A DNA stretch of 64,000 nucleotides from JAYPHU01 sp038127535 (GCA_038127535.1 JAYPHU010000019.1:13589-77588); one strand, 5' to 3'. Shown: positions 1 to 8,403, numbered from the stretch's first letter. Program-made: numbers and translations. The notes: generated from the letters alone by a model not told the origin.

Positions 1-61
1 ACCTCCGCACCCGGGCCTCGGGCGCTTTTGCGCTGTCTATGGAGACATTTTGATCCATCAT
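1..61 (-). CDS. N-terminal start of a protein, probably NtrY sensor kinase (partial)
   Basis: On the minus strand an ATG-ATG pair at 61/58 is preceded by GGAG at 66-69. It opens a frame beginning MMDQNVSIDSAKAPEARVRR that runs off the left edge without a stop. It lies about 80 bases after the ntrC stop on the same strand. In alphaproteobacteria the next genes after ntrC are usually ntrY and ntrX, so NtrY is the best guess. Only about 20 residues are visible and none is diagnostic, so the identity rests on position alone. Confidence 0.4.
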   Translation of the reverse strand, partial: MMDQNVSIDSAKAPEARVRR

Positions 62-142
62 TGAGCTCCGGTCAGACGCACCGGTTCACTTCCTTGTTCA
101 GCGTATTGAATACGTCGATTCCGCAGCCGCTGTCCAATGCAA

Positions 143-1579
143 CTACTCTTTGGGACTACGGGTTACCGGGATATTCAGTTCTCGAATTTTCTTACGCAGA
201 GTGTTGCGGTTTAGTCCGAGTAAATTGGCCGCTTTGAGCTGGTTTCCCCGTGTCGCCGCGAGCGAGAGGGCAATCAGAGGACGTTCCATCTCTTTGAGCA
301 CCCGATCATAGAGTCCCGTCGGCGGGAGCGATCCGCCATGGGCGGCAAAGTATTCGCGCAGATGCAGCTCGACCGCTTCCGAAATGCCGTTTCCGGATTT
401 CTGTACAGGCTCTTCCAGTAAGTTCCCCGCCAATTCGGCCTCGACAACGTCAATGCCGATCGTTTCCTGGGAGTAGAGCGCGGCGAACCGCCGAACCAGG
501 TTTTCCAGCTCGCGGACGTTGCCGGGCCAGTTATGGCCCCGCAGCCGGTCCATGGCCGCCCCATCGACGACTTTCCAAGGTAGGCCTTCGTTTGCCGCCA
601 TGGAAAGGAAGTGTCCGACCAGCTCCGGGATATCTTCCCGCCGCTCGCGCAACGGCGGAATTCGGATCGGTACCACATTGAGCCTGTAATACAAGTCTTC
701 CCGGAACATGCCCTGGCGGATGAGTTGAGTGAGGTCCCGGTGGGTCGCGGCGATGATTCTGACGTCAGTGCGGATCGCGTTCCTGCCGCCGACCGAGGTA
801 TATTCCCCTTCCTGCAAGACCCGAAGCAGACGGGTTTGTGCTTCCGGCGGCATATCGCCGATTTCATCCAAAAACAGTGTGCCGCCTTCGGCTTGTTCAA
901 AGCGACCCGGCGACTTGGATGTTGCGCCGGTAAACGATCCCTTTTCGTGACCAAACAGCTCGCTCTCGATCAGCTCCCGTGGAATGGCGGCCATGTTGAT
1001 GGCGACAAACGGATAATTCTTTCTTTTGCCGTAATCGTGCAGCGCCCGCGCCGCCAGCTCCTTGCCGGTGCCTGACTCGCCGTTGATCAGCGCCGTCAGG
1101 TCCGTATTCATCAAACGTGCTAACGTCCGATAGACTTCCTGCATGGCGCCGGAACGGCCGATCAGGGGGAGCTGACCATCATCTTCTTCCGCTTGGTCGT
1201 GTGGACGGCTGACAGCGGTTTCCAGCGCGCGTTTCACGACGCTGGTCAGTTCGTTCAGGTCAAATGGTTTGGGCAGATATTCGAATGCGCCTCGCTGCGT
1301 CGCGTTGACGGCGGTCATGAGGGTGTTTTGCGCGCTCATCACAATGACCTGGAGTTCGGGTCGCAGCTTCTTGATGCGCGGCAGGAGATCAAGGCCATTC
1401 TCGTCCGGCATCACGACGTCCGTGATGACGACATCCCCCTCCCCGTCATTGATCCATTTCCACAGCGTTGCGGCGTTGCCGGTGGTGCGCACATCGTAGC
1501 CGACCCGACCCAGCGCCTGATTCAATACGGTACGGATCGCCGCATCATCGTCGGCGACAAGGATCGTCGATTCCGTCAT
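143..1579 (-). CDS. ntrC: NtrC nitrogen regulation response regulator (sigma-54 activator)
   Basis: This cytoplasmic two-component response regulator activates sigma-54 promoters when nitrogen is limiting. The 478-residue protein has the full family architecture. A receiver domain carries the acidic pocket DDD at 10-12 and the phospho-acceptor Asp54. The AAA+ domain has Walker A GESGTGKE at about 167-174, the sigma-54 contact loop as GSFTGA at about 215 (serine for the usual alanine) and Walker B near GGTLFLDE. A Fis-type helix-turn-helix closes the C terminus. Its ATG overlaps the TGA of ntrB, so the two are translationally coupled, and dusB precedes them in the classical nifR3-ntrB-ntrC operon. 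Its target promoters are not visible here. Confidence 0.97.
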   Translation of the reverse strand: MTESTILVADDDAAIRTVLNQALGRVGYDVRTTGNAATLWKWINDGEGDVVITDVVMPDENGLDLLPRIKKLRPELQVIVMSAQNTLMTAVNATQRGAFEYLPKPFDLNELTSVVKRALETAVSRPHDQAEEDDGQLPLIGRSGAMQEVYRTLARLMNTDLTALINGESGTGKELAARALHDYGKRKNYPFVAINMAAIPRELIESELFGHEKGSFTGATSKSPGRFEQAEGGTLFLDEIGDMPPEAQTRLLRVLQEGEYTSVGGRNAIRTDVRIIAATHRDLTQLIRQGMFREDLYYRLNVVPIRIPPLRERREDIPELVGHFLSMAANEGLPWKVVDGAAMDRLRGHNWPGNVRELENLVRRFAALYSQETIGIDVVEAELAGNLLEEPVQKSGNGISEAVELHLREYFAAHGGSLPPTGLYDRVLKEMERPLIALSLAATRGNQLKAANLLGLNRNTLRKKIRELNIPVTRSPKE

Positions 1580-2700
1580 CAGTCCAGCTCACTCTGAGGC
1601 GTAGCCATGGGTAGCATGACCCGAAACACGGTTTTCCCAGGTTGAGAGTCGAACTCGATCACACCGCCGTGGTCGTCCACCATCTTGGCGGCCAGTGCCA
1701 GCCCCAGGCCTGAGCCTTTGGGTTTCGAAGTGACAAAGGCGTCGAACAAGTGGTCCTGCAGATTTTGCGGAATGCCCTCCCCGTTATCCTGGATGGAGAT
1801 TACTAGCGGCAGATGGACCATGGAATTGCTGCCGGCGACAGCGAAGCGGACGCTATGCTGATAGGCCGTAGAGAGCACCACTTCGCCGCCCTTGGCCAGC
1901 GCGGCCTCGGCGGCGTTCTTTAAAAGGTTTAGGAAAATCTGCACCAATTGATCGTGATTGCCGTCCACCGGCGGCAGCGACGGATCGTAATGTTCGACGA
2001 TCTTCAGGTTTCTGGCGAAGCCGGTCTGGGAGATGTTTTTTACTCGTTCGAGAACCTGGTGAATATTCACCGGGGCCCGTTCCAGCGGGCGCTGATCGGA
2101 AAACACTTCGATCCGATCGACCAAGGCGCAGATGCGGTCCGTCTCGTCACAGATAAGTTGGGTCAGAGTTTGATCATCCCCCTCTGACATTTGTTCGAGT
2201 AACTGCGCCGCACCGCGAATGCCCGAAAGCGGGTTTTTGACCTCATGAGCCAACATGGCAGCCATCGCGGTCACTGACCGTGCGGCGTTCCGGTGAGTCA
2301 TCTGCCGGTCGATTTTGTCGGCGATGGATCGGGTAAAAATGTTAATGACGGCAACCCCGGGACGGTCAGAAATCTCTGAGATTTGGATATTGATTAGCTG
2401 CCGGCGAACGCGCGCCGTTTCCAGCGTAAGGCCATATTCGGAGACGCTGATCCCCTGCCCCTGCACCTGGCGAACCAGGGCATGGATGGGCGTGTCCTTG
2501 GGCAGAATATACTCAAGGCTCTGGCCGACGACCTGGGTCGCGCTTTCGCCGAATAATTGTTCGGCCGCGCTATTGATGTAGAGAACCAGGTGCTCCGGCG
2601 ATACGGCGATGATCGATGAATCCAAAGCGTTTAGCAAAGCATCCGCGTCCAAGGAAGCCCCGATATCTTCCGCCAGTGCGAGTGCCGCGCTGTCGCTCAT
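1579..2700 (-). CDS. ntrB: NtrB nitrogen regulation sensor histidine kinase
   Basis: This is the soluble histidine kinase/phosphatase that phosphorylates NtrC and takes its nitrogen signal from PII. The 373-residue protein has no membrane segment. An N-terminal PAS domain spans about 20-130. The HisKA helix follows, with His152 in LAHEVKNPLSGIRG, and then the HATPase domain with N box NLLKNAAEA, G1 box DNGEGIP and G2 box KGSGLGLAL. The length and layout match the family. Its start overlaps the end of dusB by four bases and its stop overlaps the ntrC start, so the three form one tightly coupled operon. Confidence 0.97.
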   Translation of the reverse strand: MSDSAALALAEDIGASLDADALLNALDSSIIAVSPEHLVLYINSAAEQLFGESATQVVGQSLEYILPKDTPIHALVRQVQGQGISVSEYGLTLETARVRRQLINIQISEISDRPGVAVINIFTRSIADKIDRQMTHRNAARSVTAMAAMLAHEVKNPLSGIRGAAQLLEQMSEGDDQTLTQLICDETDRICALVDRIEVFSDQRPLERAPVNIHQVLERVKNISQTGFARNLKIVEHYDPSLPPVDGNHDQLVQIFLNLLKNAAEAALAKGGEVVLSTAYQHSVRFAVAGSNSMVHLPLVISIQDNGEGIPQNLQDHLFDAFVTSKPKGSGLGLALAAKMVDDHGGVIEFDSQPGKTVFRVMLPMATPQSELD

Positions 2701-3683
2701 GCAGCCAGTCTTTCGGTCAGAGGCTGATAAAACCCGGCGATCAAGTCTCGGGCCTGATTCGCGTCGTCTATTTGGTTAATCGTGCCCCGGAACTCCGCTG
2801 AATTGGGCAGGCCCTTCGTATACCAGCCAATATGCTTGCGGGCGATCCGGACACCCCGGAAGGTGTCGTGATGTTCCAGGATCTGTTCATAGTGCTCCCG
2901 GACGATGGCGTATTGCTCTGAAATCGTGGGATCGGGCAGCCGCTCGCCGGTTGCCAGATAGTGCCGGACCTGATTCAGAAACCAGGGCCGGCCATAGCTG
3001 CCGCGGCCGATCATGACGCCGTCGGCGCCGGATTGCTCCAGCAGAGTTTTGGCGTCGTCGACCGTGTTGACGTCGCCATTGCCGATTACCGGGATGTTCA
3101 CGGCCTCTTTCACCTTGCGGATAAAGGCCCAGTCGGCGTGCCCCTTATAGAATTGGCAGCGGGTGCGGCCATGGACGGTGATCATCTTAATACCGGCGTC
3201 CTCGGCGATCTTGGCTAGCTTCGGCGCGTTACGGGAGTCGTCATCCCAACCCGTCCGCATTTTCAGGGTCACCGGCAGGTCTACTGCGTTGACGGTCGCC
3301 TCTATCAATTTGCCGGCCAGTTCTTCATCCCGCATCAGGGACGAACCTGCATGGCCTTTGGTTACTTTTTTGACCGGGCAGCCCATGTTGATGTCGATAA
3401 TCGCCGCGCCCCGATCCGAGTTCAGCTTAGCCGCTTCGGCCATCATTTCCGGCTCGCAGCCCGCCAACTGTACGGACATGGGAAATTCCTCGGCGCAGTT
3501 GGTGGCCATCTTCATGGTTTTGCGGTTGGCGTGGATCATCGCCTGGCTGGCGATCATCTCCGAAATGATCAATCCGGCGCCGTGGCGCTTGGCCATGCGG
3601 CGGTACGGCATGTCCGTCACCCCGGACATGGGGGCCAGCAGGATATTGTTCTCCAGTTGGACGGAGCCGATCTTAATGGTCAT
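2697..3683 (-). CDS. dusB: tRNA-dihydrouridine synthase DusB (NifR3)
   Basis: DusB is a flavin-dependent enzyme that reduces specific uridines in the tRNA D-loop. The 328-residue protein is a TIM barrel with the N-terminal LAPMSGVTDMPYR signature. The catalytic cysteine lies in NMGCPVKKV, and FMN-binding segments HGRTRCQFYKG and GNGDV follow. It is the first gene of the dusB-ntrB-ntrC operon, which explains the old name nifR3. In Rhodobacter-type genomes the linkage to ntrBC is conserved, and no direct role of the enzyme in nitrogen control is implied. The ATG at 3683 lies just downstream of an AT-rich stretch. Confidence 0.96.
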   Translation of the reverse strand: MTIKIGSVQLENNILLAPMSGVTDMPYRRMAKRHGAGLIISEMIASQAMIHANRKTMKMATNCAEEFPMSVQLAGCEPEMMAEAAKLNSDRGAAIIDINMGCPVKKVTKGHAGSSLMRDEELAGKLIEATVNAVDLPVTLKMRTGWDDDSRNAPKLAKIAEDAGIKMITVHGRTRCQFYKGHADWAFIRKVKEAVNIPVIGNGDVNTVDDAKTLLEQSGADGVMIGRGSYGRPWFLNQVRHYLATGERLPDPTISEQYAIVREHYEQILEHHDTFRGVRIARKHIGWYTKGLPNSAEFRGTINQIDDANQARDLIAGFYQPLTERLAA

Positions 3684-3754
3684 AACAAACTCATCTTTTT
3701 AAAGTGCGTACTTATTAGGCAAAAATGGCGCTAATTCAAGAAATTACCGTGTTT

Positions 3755-4552
3755 CTAGCCCAGGATAATGTCGGTGACGAATTTGACGCCGGGGTAGCCT
3801 AAAGTCAGTAGGAGATAGGCCAAAAGCACCAAGCGGGTCGCGGATTTGCCCCGGATGCCGGACCGGTAGTGAAGCATCAGCAACACCACGACAACCACGA
3901 ACACGGCGATGGTGAAGAGCGTCTTATGGTCAAAAACGATCATCTCGCCGGTGGTGAAGAATTGTGTCGCAATCCCGGTGATAAAGCCGAGGGCCAGGAT
4001 CACTGCGCTGGTGACCAATAGACGGACGAGCAGTCGCTCGCTGCCGGTGACCGATGGCAGAATTTGGCTCAGTCTTGTCCGTTGTTTGGTTTTCAGGGCT
4101 TTGTCCTGAATTGCGGCCGCCAATGCTGCTACGGCCGCCAGGGTAATCAGCCCATACGTGGCGACGGAAACGGCGATATGGCTGCCGATCCAGGCCAGGG
4201 GCGCGCCGGTGGGCAACGGACGTTCCGGGGATTGACCCCAGAGGGTGGCCAGAACGCCTAAAACCATAAGATAGGGAAACAGCAGCGGCATGAGCCGCCA
4301 GCCGTTCACGCTTAATCCTGCCAGTGCACCGAACAGCAGAAGGCAGGATAAAATGGTCAGCCACAGGGCTGTCGAAATCCCGGTGTGCCAGCCGGTGGAC
4401 TGGCGAGCGACAATCCAGACCAGAGTGCCCAGAATGGCTACGGCAAGGGTTGACCAAAAGACTGTATCCCGCGCCGGTGTCCGCCGGAACGGGACAATCG
4501 TTGCCGGAATTAGGGCCAGCAAGGCGGTTAGGGGAAGAAGGGTGGCGCTCAT
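3755..4552 (-). CDS. CcsA/YpjD-like cytochrome c assembly family membrane protein
   Basis: This is an integral inner-membrane protein of about 265 residues with roughly eight hydrophobic segments, of the CcsA/YpjD (cytochrome C assembly, PF01578-like) type. Conserved-looking features are the SHIAVSVATYG segment and the FDHKTLFT segment, each with a histidine that could face heme, and the short C-terminal RGKSATR loop. I chose the ATG at 4552 because the longer frame adds an Arg/His-rich stretch that is not signal-like. No other cytochrome c maturation gene is nearby, so a direct Ccm role is only inferred. The YpjD group is poorly characterised. Confidence 0.75.
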   Translation of the reverse strand: MSATLLPLTALLALIPATIVPFRRTPARDTVFWSTLAVAILGTLVWIVARQSTGWHTGISTALWLTILSCLLLFGALAGLSVNGWRLMPLLFPYLMVLGVLATLWGQSPERPLPTGAPLAWIGSHIAVSVATYGLITLAAVAALAAAIQDKALKTKQRTRLSQILPSVTGSERLLVRLLVTSAVILALGFITGIATQFFTTGEMIVFDHKTLFTIAVFVVVVVLLMLHYRSGIRGKSATRLVLLAYLLLTLGYPGVKFVTDIILG

Positions 4553-4664
4553 ACGAAAAATCCGGATCGGAGGGCGATTGGAGGCGTGCCGACGGTGCCT
4601 CAATGGTTTACTTTAGCTTGTATAATCGCCTGCCGAAGCTTTTGTAAATGGAAACTATCTTACC

Positions 4665-5813
4665 TTGACTCACTGTGTTGCTCTCATTGTCTCCGCCGGC
4701 CGGGGGCACCGGATCGGCGGTGCTATTCCCAAGCAGTACCGGGATTTGGCCGGCGTCCCCATTCTCCGGCGCACGCTTGATGCCGTGCTAAACCACCCGT
4801 CCGTGGACGCGGTCCGGGTGGTGATCCATCCCGACGATGAGGCGCTCTATCACATGGCCACCAACGGGTTAGATATTCTGCCCCCCGTCTTCGGCGCTGC
4901 GGAACGGCAGGATTCCGTGCGCCTTGGATTGGAAAGCCTGGAAGACTTAGCACCGAAGTTGGTCCTGATCCACGATTCTGTGCGGCCTTTCGTCGATGCT
5001 GCGCTCATTGACCGGGTGATCGACGTGATTTCTGCCTCGAACGGTGTGATTCCGGCGGTTCCCGTGGCAGATACGCTGAAACGGGCCGAAAATAGCCGGA
5101 TTACGGACACGGTGGACCGGGCCGATTTGTGGCGGGCGCAAACCCCGCAGGGCTTTCCGTTTGCGGAAATTCTGGCGGCGCACCGCCAAGCCGAAGGACA
5201 AAACCTGACCGACGACGCTATGGTGGCGGAAGCTGCGGGCCTGGCGGTCAACATTGTCACCGGGGCCGAAGCGAATATGAAAATCACGACGGGAGAGGAT
5301 TTGATGCGGGCGGAACAATCTTTGGGAACCACCAGCGGGGAAACCCGGATCGGCATCGGCTATGACGTACACAAGTTCACCGACGGCGATCACGTCACCA
5401 TTTGCGGGATAGACATCCCCCACACTCACGCGCTGGAGGGGCATTCGGACGCGGATGTGGGACTGCATGCGATGACCGACGCAATCTTGGGCGCGATTGG
5501 CGCCGGCGATATCGGCACCTACTTCCCGCCCTCTGATCCCCAATGGACGGGCGCGGCGTCTGATATCTTCCTCCACCACGCGGTCGAAAAGGTTCGGGAT
5601 ATGGGGGGCGTGCTCCAGAACTTAGATATCACGATTATTTGCGAGGCGCCCAAGATCGTGCCCAACAGGGAGGCCATGACCAATCGGGTGGCGGAGATCA
5701 CGGGACTAGGCCCGGACCGGATCAACATCAAAGGCAAGACGACGGAGAAATTGGGATTCACCGGCCGGCGCGAAGGCATAGCCGCGGAGGCCGTTGCATC
5801 AGTTAGATTGTAG
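4665..5813 (+). CDS. ispDF: IspDF bifunctional MEP-pathway enzyme
   Basis: This fusion carries two steps of the non-mevalonate isoprenoid pathway: MEP cytidylyltransferase (IspD) and MEcPP synthase (IspF). Residues 1 to about 225 are IspD, with the nucleotide-binding ALIVSAGRGHRIGG loop and the DSVRPFV motif. The rest is IspF, with the metal-binding GYDVHKF and HSDADVGLHA motifs and TTEKLGF near the end. Its 382 residues fit the fused family, which is common in alphaproteobacteria. The start is a TTG at 4665, because no ATG or GTG lies in frame before the conserved IspD N terminus. Translation may therefore be weak. It is divergent from the CcsA-like gene. Confidence 0.96.
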   Translation: MTHCVALIVSAGRGHRIGGAIPKQYRDLAGVPILRRTLDAVLNHPSVDAVRVVIHPDDEALYHMATNGLDILPPVFGAAERQDSVRLGLESLEDLAPKLVLIHDSVRPFVDAALIDRVIDVISASNGVIPAVPVADTLKRAENSRITDTVDRADLWRAQTPQGFPFAEILAAHRQAEGQNLTDDAMVAEAAGLAVNIVTGAEANMKITTGEDLMRAEQSLGTTSGETRIGIGYDVHKFTDGDHVTICGIDIPHTHALEGHSDADVGLHAMTDAILGAIGAGDIGTYFPPSDPQWTGAASDIFLHHAVEKVRDMGGVLQNLDITIICEAPKIVPNREAMTNRVAEITGLGPDRINIKGKTTEKLGFTGRREGIAAEAVASVRL

Positions 5814-5872
5814 GAAAACGATCTTAATTTAATATCTGAACTAATATTATTTAATATAATAATTTCAATATA

Positions 5873-6187
5873 TTAATTTGTTTCTTCCTCAATAAAATTG
5901 AGAAAATCCGGGTTGCCCTTTTCGACATCCAGCGCGACGATGCAAGGGCAATCGTAGGGGTGATTTTCCCGAATATTCTCGATGAGCGCCGGCAAGTTTT
6001 CCGCCGTGGTTTTCAAGATCATCGCCACTTCCCGATCCCTCTCAACCTCGCCCTCCCACCAGTAAATGCTGGTCGTCTCACCCAGGATATTTGCGCAGGC
6101 CGCCAGCCGTTTCCGGACGGCGATCTCGCCGATCTTCACAGCATCTTCCTGATTGCCGGCGGTGACATAGACCAATTGCGCACTCAT
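5873..6187 (-). CDS. cutA: CutA divalent-cation tolerance family protein
   Basis: A 104-residue CutA1 protein, a small trimeric ferredoxin-like fold linked by name to copper tolerance but without a settled biochemical role. The family landmarks are the N-terminal VYVTAGNQEDAVKIGE, the central ACANILGETTSIYWWEG and the VALDVEKGNPDFLNFI end. Length and motifs are complete. It converges with ispDF across a 59-base, almost pure A/T spacer. The TCAATAAAATTGA motif near its 3' end (5889-5901) is coding sequence here. Confidence 0.95.
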   Translation of the reverse strand: MSAQLVYVTAGNQEDAVKIGEIAVRKRLAACANILGETTSIYWWEGEVERDREVAMILKTTAENLPALIENIRENHPYDCPCIVALDVEKGNPDFLNFIEEETN

Positions 6188-6268
6188 GGGACCCCCTCTT
6201 CCCTATTTGGATTTCGGGCTAATCTACTCTAGTATGTCCCCGTCGTCATCGTTCCGGGGAGGGAGATC

Positions 6269-6535
6269 GTGAGCCGGCAGACCAAAGAAGCGGCGAACCA
6301 CAACGAGGTAGGGGGACCGAAACCCAGCGATAGCCAGCGGCGCTGGCTGGTTCGGGGGCTTGATCAGCCCGGCGGCAAGCTGCCCCTGTTTGACGGCGAA
6401 GGCCAGAATGTCAGCGAGCGCACGGTGAAAAGCTGCATCAAGCAAGGTTGGGCCGAGCCGTGGTTCAACAATCCGATCAAACCCGATTGGCTGGTCTGCA
6501 AATTAACCGATGCCGGCCGTAAAGTGATCGGCTGA
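6269..6535 (+). CDS. Small conserved-looking protein of unknown function
   Basis: This 88-residue protein is likely real. It starts at GTG with a strong GGGAGGGAG site six to eight bases upstream and has normal codon use. The central region reads WLVRGLDQPGGKLPLFD followed by CIKQGWAEPWF and KPDWLVCKLTDAG. This resembles a compact winged-helix-like domain, where the C-terminal LTDAGR phrase is typical of such folds. Two cysteines are present but not in a metal-binding spacing. I do not recognise a named family. It stands alone, divergent from cutA and followed by a long AT-rich gap. Confidence 0.7.
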   Translation: MSRQTKEAANHNEVGGPKPSDSQRRWLVRGLDQPGGKLPLFDGEGQNVSERTVKSCIKQGWAEPWFNNPIKPDWLVCKLTDAGRKVIG

Positions 6536-6953
6536 GCCCGGTTATTTCCGTACATGAATTAAATCCCCGTTTTTGGGTTCATTTGTAGGTAAAATAGCAT
6601 TGGCAAGGTTGTTTTCCCTATCTAGTTGAAATTTCATAATAATTTTGAGTTTTTGGGCCCGTTCCGCCCACTGAATCAGCCTCCTTTAGGTCCCTATCTC
6701 AATAAAATTGAATAAAATTTTATTTTTTTGCCTCTTTGTGATGTTCGTCACAGCAGAATTTCGGGGGATCGGTCATATTGGCGTCAGATCAGAGATGATC
6801 ATCCTTTCTTAGTTCCATCAAGAGCATAACTCCGCTGGCCTTCGTGGCCGGCTGCTTTTTTGCCTCTCCTCCCGCTATCAAACATGGACACGCCCGACCG
6901 GCGCAGATATGGTGCGTGCCGTAAGTCCTTATGGATACGGGATAATTTAAGTC
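6536..6953 (+). promoter_or_regulatory. AT-rich intergenic region upstream of queF with a CRP-like site
   Basis: No gene is apparent in these 418 bases. Three palindromic elements sit close together: TCAAT-AAA-ATTGA at 6699-6711, the perfect palindrome AATAAAATTTTATT at 6711-6724, and TGTGATGTTCGTCACA at 6737-6752. The last has the TGTGA-N6-TCACA spacing of CRP-family operators. It lies about 200 bases before the queF start, so a promoter in between is plausible. I looked for a preQ1 riboswitch before queF and did not see a convincing one. Confidence 0.35.
6737..6752. promoter_or_regulatory. Candidate CRP/FNR-family operator TGTGA-N6-TCACA
   Basis: The 16-base sequence TGTGATGTTCGTCACA is a perfect match to both half-sites of the cAMP-receptor-protein consensus with the correct six-base spacer. 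It is intergenic and flanked by T-rich sequence. The target gene is unknown. queF, about 200 bases downstream, is the only gene reading away from it. A chance match is possible in 64 kb, although an exact double half-site is rare. Confidence 0.4.
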
Positions 6954-7421
6954 ATGACCCCCAGTGATTATTCGGATCTGGAACAGCTCGGCGGCGGCGC
7001 TGCACCCTTGCCCGCCTCGCCCGACGAGGCTAAGCTGGAAACCGTGCCCAATCCGCACGAGGGCACGGACTATGTGATCCGCTTTACCTGCCCGGAATTC
7101 ACCTCGATCTGCCCGGTGACCGGCCAGCCCGACTTCGCGCATCTGGTCATTGACTACATTCCGACGGGTCTGATCGTCGAGAGCAAGTCGCTGAAGCTCT
7201 ATATGGGCTCGTTCCGAAATTACCCGTCGTTTCACGAGGCCTGCACGGTGGACATCGCCAAGCGGCTGGAGACCGAATTATCGCCAAAATGGCTGCGGAT
7301 CGGCGGATATTGGTATCCCCGGGGCGGAATTCCCATTGATGTGTTTTATCAGACCGGTGAGCCGCCGGCGGGCGTTTGGGTCCCGGATACGGGTGTCGCG
7401 CCCTATCGCGGCCGGGGCTAG
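6954..7421 (+). CDS. queF: QueF NADPH-dependent 7-cyano-7-deazaguanine reductase
   Basis: QueF reduces preQ0 to preQ1 in queuosine biosynthesis, using NADPH. The 155-residue protein is the short, single-domain (YkvM-like) class. The catalytic cysteine lies in FTSICPVTGQPDFA, where it forms a thioimide with the nitrile. The NADPH/substrate signature is ESKSLKLYMGSFRN, followed by FHE. The C-terminal WYPRGGIPIDVF is also typical. No other queuosine gene is in the window. It converges with the Rieske gene 10 bases away. Confidence 0.96.
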   Translation: MTPSDYSDLEQLGGGAAPLPASPDEAKLETVPNPHEGTDYVIRFTCPEFTSICPVTGQPDFAHLVIDYIPTGLIVESKSLKLYMGSFRNYPSFHEACTVDIAKRLETELSPKWLRIGGYWYPRGGIPIDVFYQTGEPPAGVWVPDTGVAPYRGRG

Positions 7422-7431
7422 TATTTAATCC

Positions 7432-7767
7432 CTAGCCGACGAGATAAACGCCACCGTCTTTGACGACGGTAGTCAGCGCGGTCAGGCTTTTCCCTTCGCA
7501 CGGGCCTTGGACACACATGCCGTCATCAATGTTAAACAGCGCGCCGTGCTTGGAGCACCGCAGCAGTGAATAGTCTTTGTTGTAAAACTGTCCCGGGATT
7601 TGATCGATCAGCACCTGATTGTGGGGGCACCAGTTGAGGTAGGCGAACACCGCGTCGCCCTTGCGGGCGACAAAGATGTTGCGTTTCTTCCCCTCTACCT
7701 CGGCGACCATGCCTTTGGCGTTATTGTCGGGAATGTCGTCCAGACGGCAGATTTCCGTTGCGCTCAT
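7432..7767 (-). CDS. Rieske-type [2Fe-2S] ferredoxin-like protein
   Basis: A 111-residue stand-alone Rieske domain. The two cluster-binding boxes are CPHN at about residue 47 and CSKHG at about residue 72, giving the Cys-X-His and Cys-X2-His ligands. There is no signal peptide or membrane anchor, so it resembles the small cytoplasmic Rieske ferredoxins that serve ring-hydroxylating oxygenases or related reductases, or the NirD type. No oxygenase partner is adjacent, so its electron acceptor is unknown. Confidence 0.9.
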   Translation of the reverse strand: MSATEICRLDDIPDNNAKGMVAEVEGKKRNIFVARKGDAVFAYLNWCPHNQVLIDQIPGQFYNKDYSLLRCSKHGALFNIDDGMCVQGPCEGKSLTALTTVVKDGGVYLVG

Positions 7768-7952
7768 ATCAGGGATGGCCCGGGATAAAGTTTAAGAATA
7801 TGCGAATGCCTCTCAGTTAAATTAGGCATTACAGCGGAAATAACAAGAACGCAAGCTTCCTGCGCGTCAACTGCCACATTTGACTCGTATCGCGGCGAAA
7901 AGGCACTAGCTGAGCTATAGGACTATTTGCGCACGGTAGGAGTATTAGACCC

Positions 7953-8270
7953 ATGGAAGACGATCTCAGAGACCACCAGCGTTTCGCCCTGAAGATGGAA
8001 CAGTCCATCCGGGCGGCGAACCGGGAAATCCTCCATCCGGTGGTCGACCCCTTAACTGGAGAAAAGGTGCTACGGGTCGCGGTCGAGGTTTCGAAGCGCC
8101 GGGCCAAGTATCTCAGGCTGGCCCTGCAACTGGGCGAGGCCGGCGAACACCACCCGTCCGGCGATGAACTCCAAGATGCCCGCGAGGATTACCAAGAGGC
8201 CCGCAACGCCTTTTCAGAGCTCATGCACACGATTGAGCGCGTCTACGTCAATCTGCCGGAGCATGACTAG
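7953..8270 (+). CDS. Hypothetical protein, charged and helical
   Basis: I do not recognise this 105-residue protein. It is highly charged and predicted mainly helical. A central RRAKYLRLALQLGEAGEHHPSG-like segment is followed by a DAREDYQEARNAF helix, and there are no cysteines and no membrane segment. A TAGGAG motif lies about 12 bases before the ATG. Its base composition matches its neighbours. It sits alone between the Rieske gene and tRNA-Pro. It may be a short conserved alphaproteobacterial protein, but that is inference. Confidence 0.6.
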   Translation: MEDDLRDHQRFALKMEQSIRAANREILHPVVDPLTGEKVLRVAVEVSKRRAKYLRLALQLGEAGEHHPSGDELQDAREDYQEARNAFSELMHTIERVYVNLPEHD

Positions 8271-8280
8271 TTAGGCCGCA

Positions 8281-8316
8281 ATAAAAACAAAGGGTCAGGG
8301 ATTTCTCCCTAACCCT
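8281..8316 (-). terminator. Rho-independent terminator after tRNA-Pro
   Basis: On the minus strand the arms AGGGTTAGGG and CCCTGACCCT pair over ten bases with one G-U wobble and a six-base loop. A TTGTTTTTAT tract follows. The wobble forms only on the minus strand, which points to the tRNA transcript as the one terminated. It lies 10 bases past the encoded CCA. Confidence 0.75.
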
Positions 8317-8326
8317 CTGATTTTAT

Positions 8327-8403
8327 TGGTCGGAGCGATAGGATTTGAACCTACGACCCCTACACCCCCAGTGTAGTGCGCTACCAGGCTGCGCCACGCT
8401 CCG
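8327..8403 (-). tRNA. tRNA-Pro (anticodon GGG)
   Basis: This 77-base tRNA has the acceptor stem CGGAGCG/CGCTCCG, discriminator A and an encoded CCA. The anticodon arm is CTACA-CTGGGGG-TGTAG, giving anticodon GGG, which reads CCC and CCU proline codons. The T-loop GTTCGAATC and D-loop features are normal. It has its own candidate promoter (8449-8477) and terminator (8281-8316), so it looks like an independent single-tRNA unit. Confidence 0.97.

Noticed and set aside
8..33. A terminator at the left edge
   Set aside because: CCCG/CGGG with a short T-run reads on the plus strand, but the sequence is better explained as the coding start of the minus-strand gene.
6789..7235. A 148-residue gene opposite queF
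   Set aside because: It overlaps queF almost completely, has no ribosome site and no protein-like pattern. queF is certain.
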